Shown piece by piece: positions 61,889-64,000 of a DNA stretch of 64,000 bases. The notes under the pieces are model-generated. The model was not told the origin of the DNA. It worked only from the letters and a program-made list of their open reading frames with translations, and made no database searches. The position numbers and the translations under genes are program-made. The stretch's first letter is position 1. Every line of letters begins with the position of its first letter. The DNA comes from an uncultured Litoreibacter sp. (GTDB taxonomy: Bacteria; Pseudomonadota; Alphaproteobacteria; Rhodobacterales; Rhodobacteraceae), in NCBI GenBank assembly GCA_947494435.1, contig CANLUY010000001.1, positions 1,106,001 to 1,170,000 on the forward strand. The letters run 5' to 3'.

Positions 61889-63574
61889 ATGACGAAGAAT
61901 TCGCTGCGGGATATTGAAGAAAGACTGCGCTCGACCGCGGGTGATCCGTTCCGTTTTGATGAGCTCGTCGACACATGGAACCTGTTGTTTGAGCAGCATG
62001 GTGCCGCAACGGAGGCCAGCTCTGTTCAGGTGGAGCGTATTGTGGACGCGACCTTCGCTTCGCTTGGTGGTGCGGGGGATGATCAGAGGCGCAGCCAGTT
62101 GCAACGGGTCATCAACGGGTTACCACATGCGGCATTGATGGTGCGGGGCGATGGTATTGTCACCGGTTTGAACGAAGCCGCGTTGGAACGGTTGTCGCTT
62201 GATCCAGGCGATCCGGTCAGTCGGATCGGCTACGCGCTTGAGCGTGACGAGCCGCTGGTGGATGTGATCAAAACAGCGGTCAGCAGGCGAAACGGGGCAG
62301 GCGATGTTGTGCTGCGCCGCGCTATGCATGTTGACAGCGACCGCGCCGCGACGCTGGCGATTGTCCCTTCCCCGGGGGCGGAGGCAGAGCTGGATATGGC
62401 ATTGGTCTTTGTGATTGATCCGGTCTGGCGGGCTGAGGTGGAGGCACTGATGTCGCGTGCCTATGATCTGACGAGTGCAGAAGCGCAGGTGTTGATGGGG
62501 TTTCTGGACGGGCATTCCCTGCAAGATTTGGCAGAGATGCGGGACCGGTCCTACACGACAGTCCGCACGCAGTTTCAATCCGTGATGTCAAAAACGGGTG
62601 CGCGGTCGCAGGCGGAATTGATGCGCAACACATTGGCTGTGTCTCAATTCTTCTCTGACGTGAAGAAGGTGGCGGATGTGGCGGGGCATCCGTATCGCAA
62701 GCGGATTGATCTGTTCCGTCCCGGTGGGCGATCTGTGGATGTCACACTCGCCGGTGATTTCTCGGGCAAGCTGGTGATTTACATCCCTGACACGACGCAA
62801 TGCACTTTTCAGCCAGAGGTCGAAGCCGCGTTCCGCGCGGTCGGATTATGTGTGGCGTCGCTATGCAGACCGGGGTTCGGGCGCACGGATCCCCCGCCGA
62901 AAGGGCAGGATTATGAGGAGTGTCTGGCCGAGGATATTGCCGCTTTTCAGGATCAATACGGTGCGCAGAAAACGCCAATTATGGCGCATAACACCTCGTC
63001 TTGTTTTGGGTACCGTATGGGCGGGATCATTCCCGAGCGGATCACGCGACTGATTGTCGTCTCTTCTCTGGTACCGCGCTCTTTTATGAAAGCGAGCGCG
63101 ATTGGCTCGCCTTGGGTTGCGGCATTGATGCGCACGGCTAAGATTTCACCCAAGATGCACCGCACCATTGTGGGGGCTGCAATCCGGTCGTGGAAAGCCT
63201 TTGGAAGTCGGCGGATGTTCTCGATGCAGTTTGCATCTTACCCGCCGGATATTGAATTGGCTGTGCGCCCTGACAGCATCACGGAGCATGATCATGCGGT
63301 CACCGCCGCGCTTGCGCAAAGCCTTGACTACGCGGTTATCGCGTTTGAACACGCCATGCGGGACTGGACGGATTACATTCAGGACTGCACCGTTCCAATT
63401 GATCTGATCCAAGGACGCCACGACTCTGTTGCGGGCGCTGCGGGGGTGGAGGCGATGGCCGCCGCTTATCCCGACAAAATGACGCTGCATATGATCGAGG
63501 ACGGGGGATACATGCTTTATCTCAGTCATACGCGGGACATTGTGCGTATCCTGCTTGCTGCCACGCAGGCCTGA
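61889..63574 (+). CDS. PAS-like / LuxR-type HTH / alpha-beta hydrolase fusion regulator
   Basis: A 561-residue protein: a PAS-like region (about 70-180, [25 protein letters not shown]), a LuxR/GerE HTH (about 193-246, [24 protein letters not shown] and [15 protein letters not shown]), and an alpha/beta-hydrolase-like domain (about 285-560). At the nucleophile elbow the sequence is MAHNTSS (365-371), where GHSxG is expected, and the late motif that should be GH is GGY (539-541). The Asp of GRHDSV remains. The domain is probably a ligand sensor rather than an enzyme. It is divergent from the VPLPA-CTERM gene, its likely target. Confidence 0.82.
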   Translation: MTKNSLRDIEERLRSTAGDPFRFDELVDTWNLLFEQHGAATEASSVQVERIVDATFASLGGAGDDQRRSQLQRVINGLPHAALMVRGDGIVTGLNEAALERLSLDPGDPVSRIGYALERDEPLVDVIKTAVSRRNGAGDVVLRRAMHVDSDRAATLAIVPSPGAEAELDMALVFVIDPVWRAEVEALMSRAYDLTSAEAQVLMGFLDGHSLQDLAEMRDRSYTTVRTQFQSVMSKTGARSQAELMRNTLAVSQFFSDVKKVADVAGHPYRKRIDLFRPGGRSVDVTLAGDFSGKLVIYIPDTTQCTFQPEVEAAFRAVGLCVASLCRPGFGRTDPPPKGQDYEECLAEDIAAFQDQYGAQKTPIMAHNTSSCFGYRMGGIIPERITRLIVVSSLVPRSFMKASAIGSPWVAALMRTAKISPKMHRTIVGAAIRSWKAFGSRRMFSMQFASYPPDIELAVRPDSITEHDHAVTAALAQSLDYAVIAFEHAMRDWTDYIQDCTVPIDLIQGRHDSVAGAAGVEAMAAAYPDKMTLHMIEDGGYMLYLSHTRDIVRILLAATQA

Positions 63575-63639
63575 GTCGTCTTGCATCGGTAACGGCACGC
63601 GTCTATTGCCTGTCGAAATTGTTCAGGAGGACTTGCCCG

Positions 63640-64000
63640 ATGTCGAATGCCCAACTTGAGACTGCCATCGAAGCCGCATGGGATGCGCGCGACACAATTA
63701 CATCTGCCACAACCGGCGAGACGCGTGACGCGATCGAAGAGACGCTTAACGCTTTGGATAGCGGGTCATTGCGCGTTGCTGAGAAGCAGGATGATGGGTC
63801 ATGGCATGTCAACCAGTGGGCGAAAAAGGCGGTTCTTCTTGGCTTCCGTATCAAAGATATGGAACAGCAGGATGGTGGCCCGCAAGGCGGTGGCTGGTGG
63901 GACAAGGTCGACAGCAAGTTCAAAGGCTGGGGCGATAATCAGTGGAAAGCTGCGGGCTTCCGCGCTGTGCCGAACTGCATTGTGCGCAAGTCTGCTTATA
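63640..64000 (+). CDS. dapD: tetrahydrodipicolinate N-succinyltransferase, 5' part
   Basis: Only the first 120 codons are present before the window ends. The encoded start, the [27 protein letters not shown] segment and [14 protein letters not shown] match DapD proteins, and [15 protein letters not shown] follows. The enzyme succinylates tetrahydrodipicolinate in lysine and diaminopimelate synthesis. A CAGGAGG ribosome site precedes ATG 63640 by nine bases. The left-handed beta-helix domain lies beyond the edge. Confidence 0.93.
   Translation, partial: MSNAQLETAIEAAWDARDTITSATTGETRDAIEETLNALDSGSLRVAEKQDDGSWHVNQWAKKAVLLGFRIKDMEQQDGGPQGGGWWDKVDSKFKGWGDNQWKAAGFRAVPNCIVRKSAY

Noticed and set aside
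1-64000. tRNA genes, CRISPR arrays, insertion sequences or phage genes
   Set aside because: No cloverleaf-like sequence, regular repeat array, transposase or integrase was seen in reading both strands.

Overview
The window looks like chromosomal DNA of a Roseobacter-clade alphaproteobacterium (Rhodobacterales). This rests on gene content and order: a petP-petR regulator pair, an HDAC-like / xseB / ispA / dxs operon, a DUF2794 protein, a VPLPA-CTERM exoprotein and a NaChBac-type sodium channel. Base composition is moderate by eye. Genes are very tightly packed, with many ATGA/GTGA overlaps, and there is no gene-free stretch over 300 bases. No tRNA, rRNA, CRISPR array, insertion sequence or prophage was seen. 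The species cannot be named from the sequence alone.

Region 1 (1-13.3 kb) is a sugar-polyol catabolic island, most likely for myo-inositol. It has an Frc-type ABC importer (binding protein cut by the window edge, permease, single-domain ATPase), iolG, a tiny membrane protein and a first iolB. A converging operon iolD-iolC-iolB2-iolJ follows, and then a divergent operon of a Gfo/Idh/MocA oxidoreductase, iolE and another oxidoreductase. A LacI-type regulator closes the island. An 18-bp palindrome between iolD and the first oxidoreductase recurs almost exactly upstream of the lacI gene, which points to local and autogenous control.

Region 2 (13.4-18.3 kb) makes surface polysaccharide or LPS: a small membrane protein, a family-4-type glycosyltransferase, a GT25-type glycosyltransferase, and a 923-residue protein that joins an MsbA-like ABC exporter to a complete GT10-like glycosyltransferase. 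Region 3 (18.4-30 kb) is mixed housekeeping: asd, an acidic unknown protein, carbonic anhydrase, an M17 aminopeptidase with an NlpC/P60 hydrolase, a DUF4198/HupE metal-uptake-like pair with overlapping start codons, a DMT exporter, ilvE and petP-petR. Region 4 (29.9-33.8 kb) is the HDAC-like / xseB / ispA / dxs isoprenoid operon.

Region 5 (33.8-49.7 kb) holds the sodium channel, an RlmD/TrmA-type RNA methyltransferase, a heterodimeric ABC exporter, a chain lysE-type / CCA transferase / CoA Nudix / hslO, a second Nudix gene, a response-regulator phosphatase facing an Hpt protein, ilvA, argG and a PAS-GAF-GGDEF protein. Region 6 (49.8-64 kb) holds a thioesterase/MarR divergent pair, a sulfotransferase-aminotransferase pair with distinct codon use, DUF898/M48 genes, an exported MsrA, YggT, a second thioesterase, an MFS transporter with mepA and a phytase-esterase-like gene, a LOG-family gene, a VPLPA-CTERM protein divergent from a PAS/LuxR/alpha-beta-hydrolase fusion, and the start of dapD.

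The least ordinary items are the ABC-GT10 fusion, the LuxR regulator with a hydrolase domain that seems to lack its catalytic Ser and His, the hairpin over the ribosome binding site of the acidic unknown gene, and the doubled functions in the inositol island.
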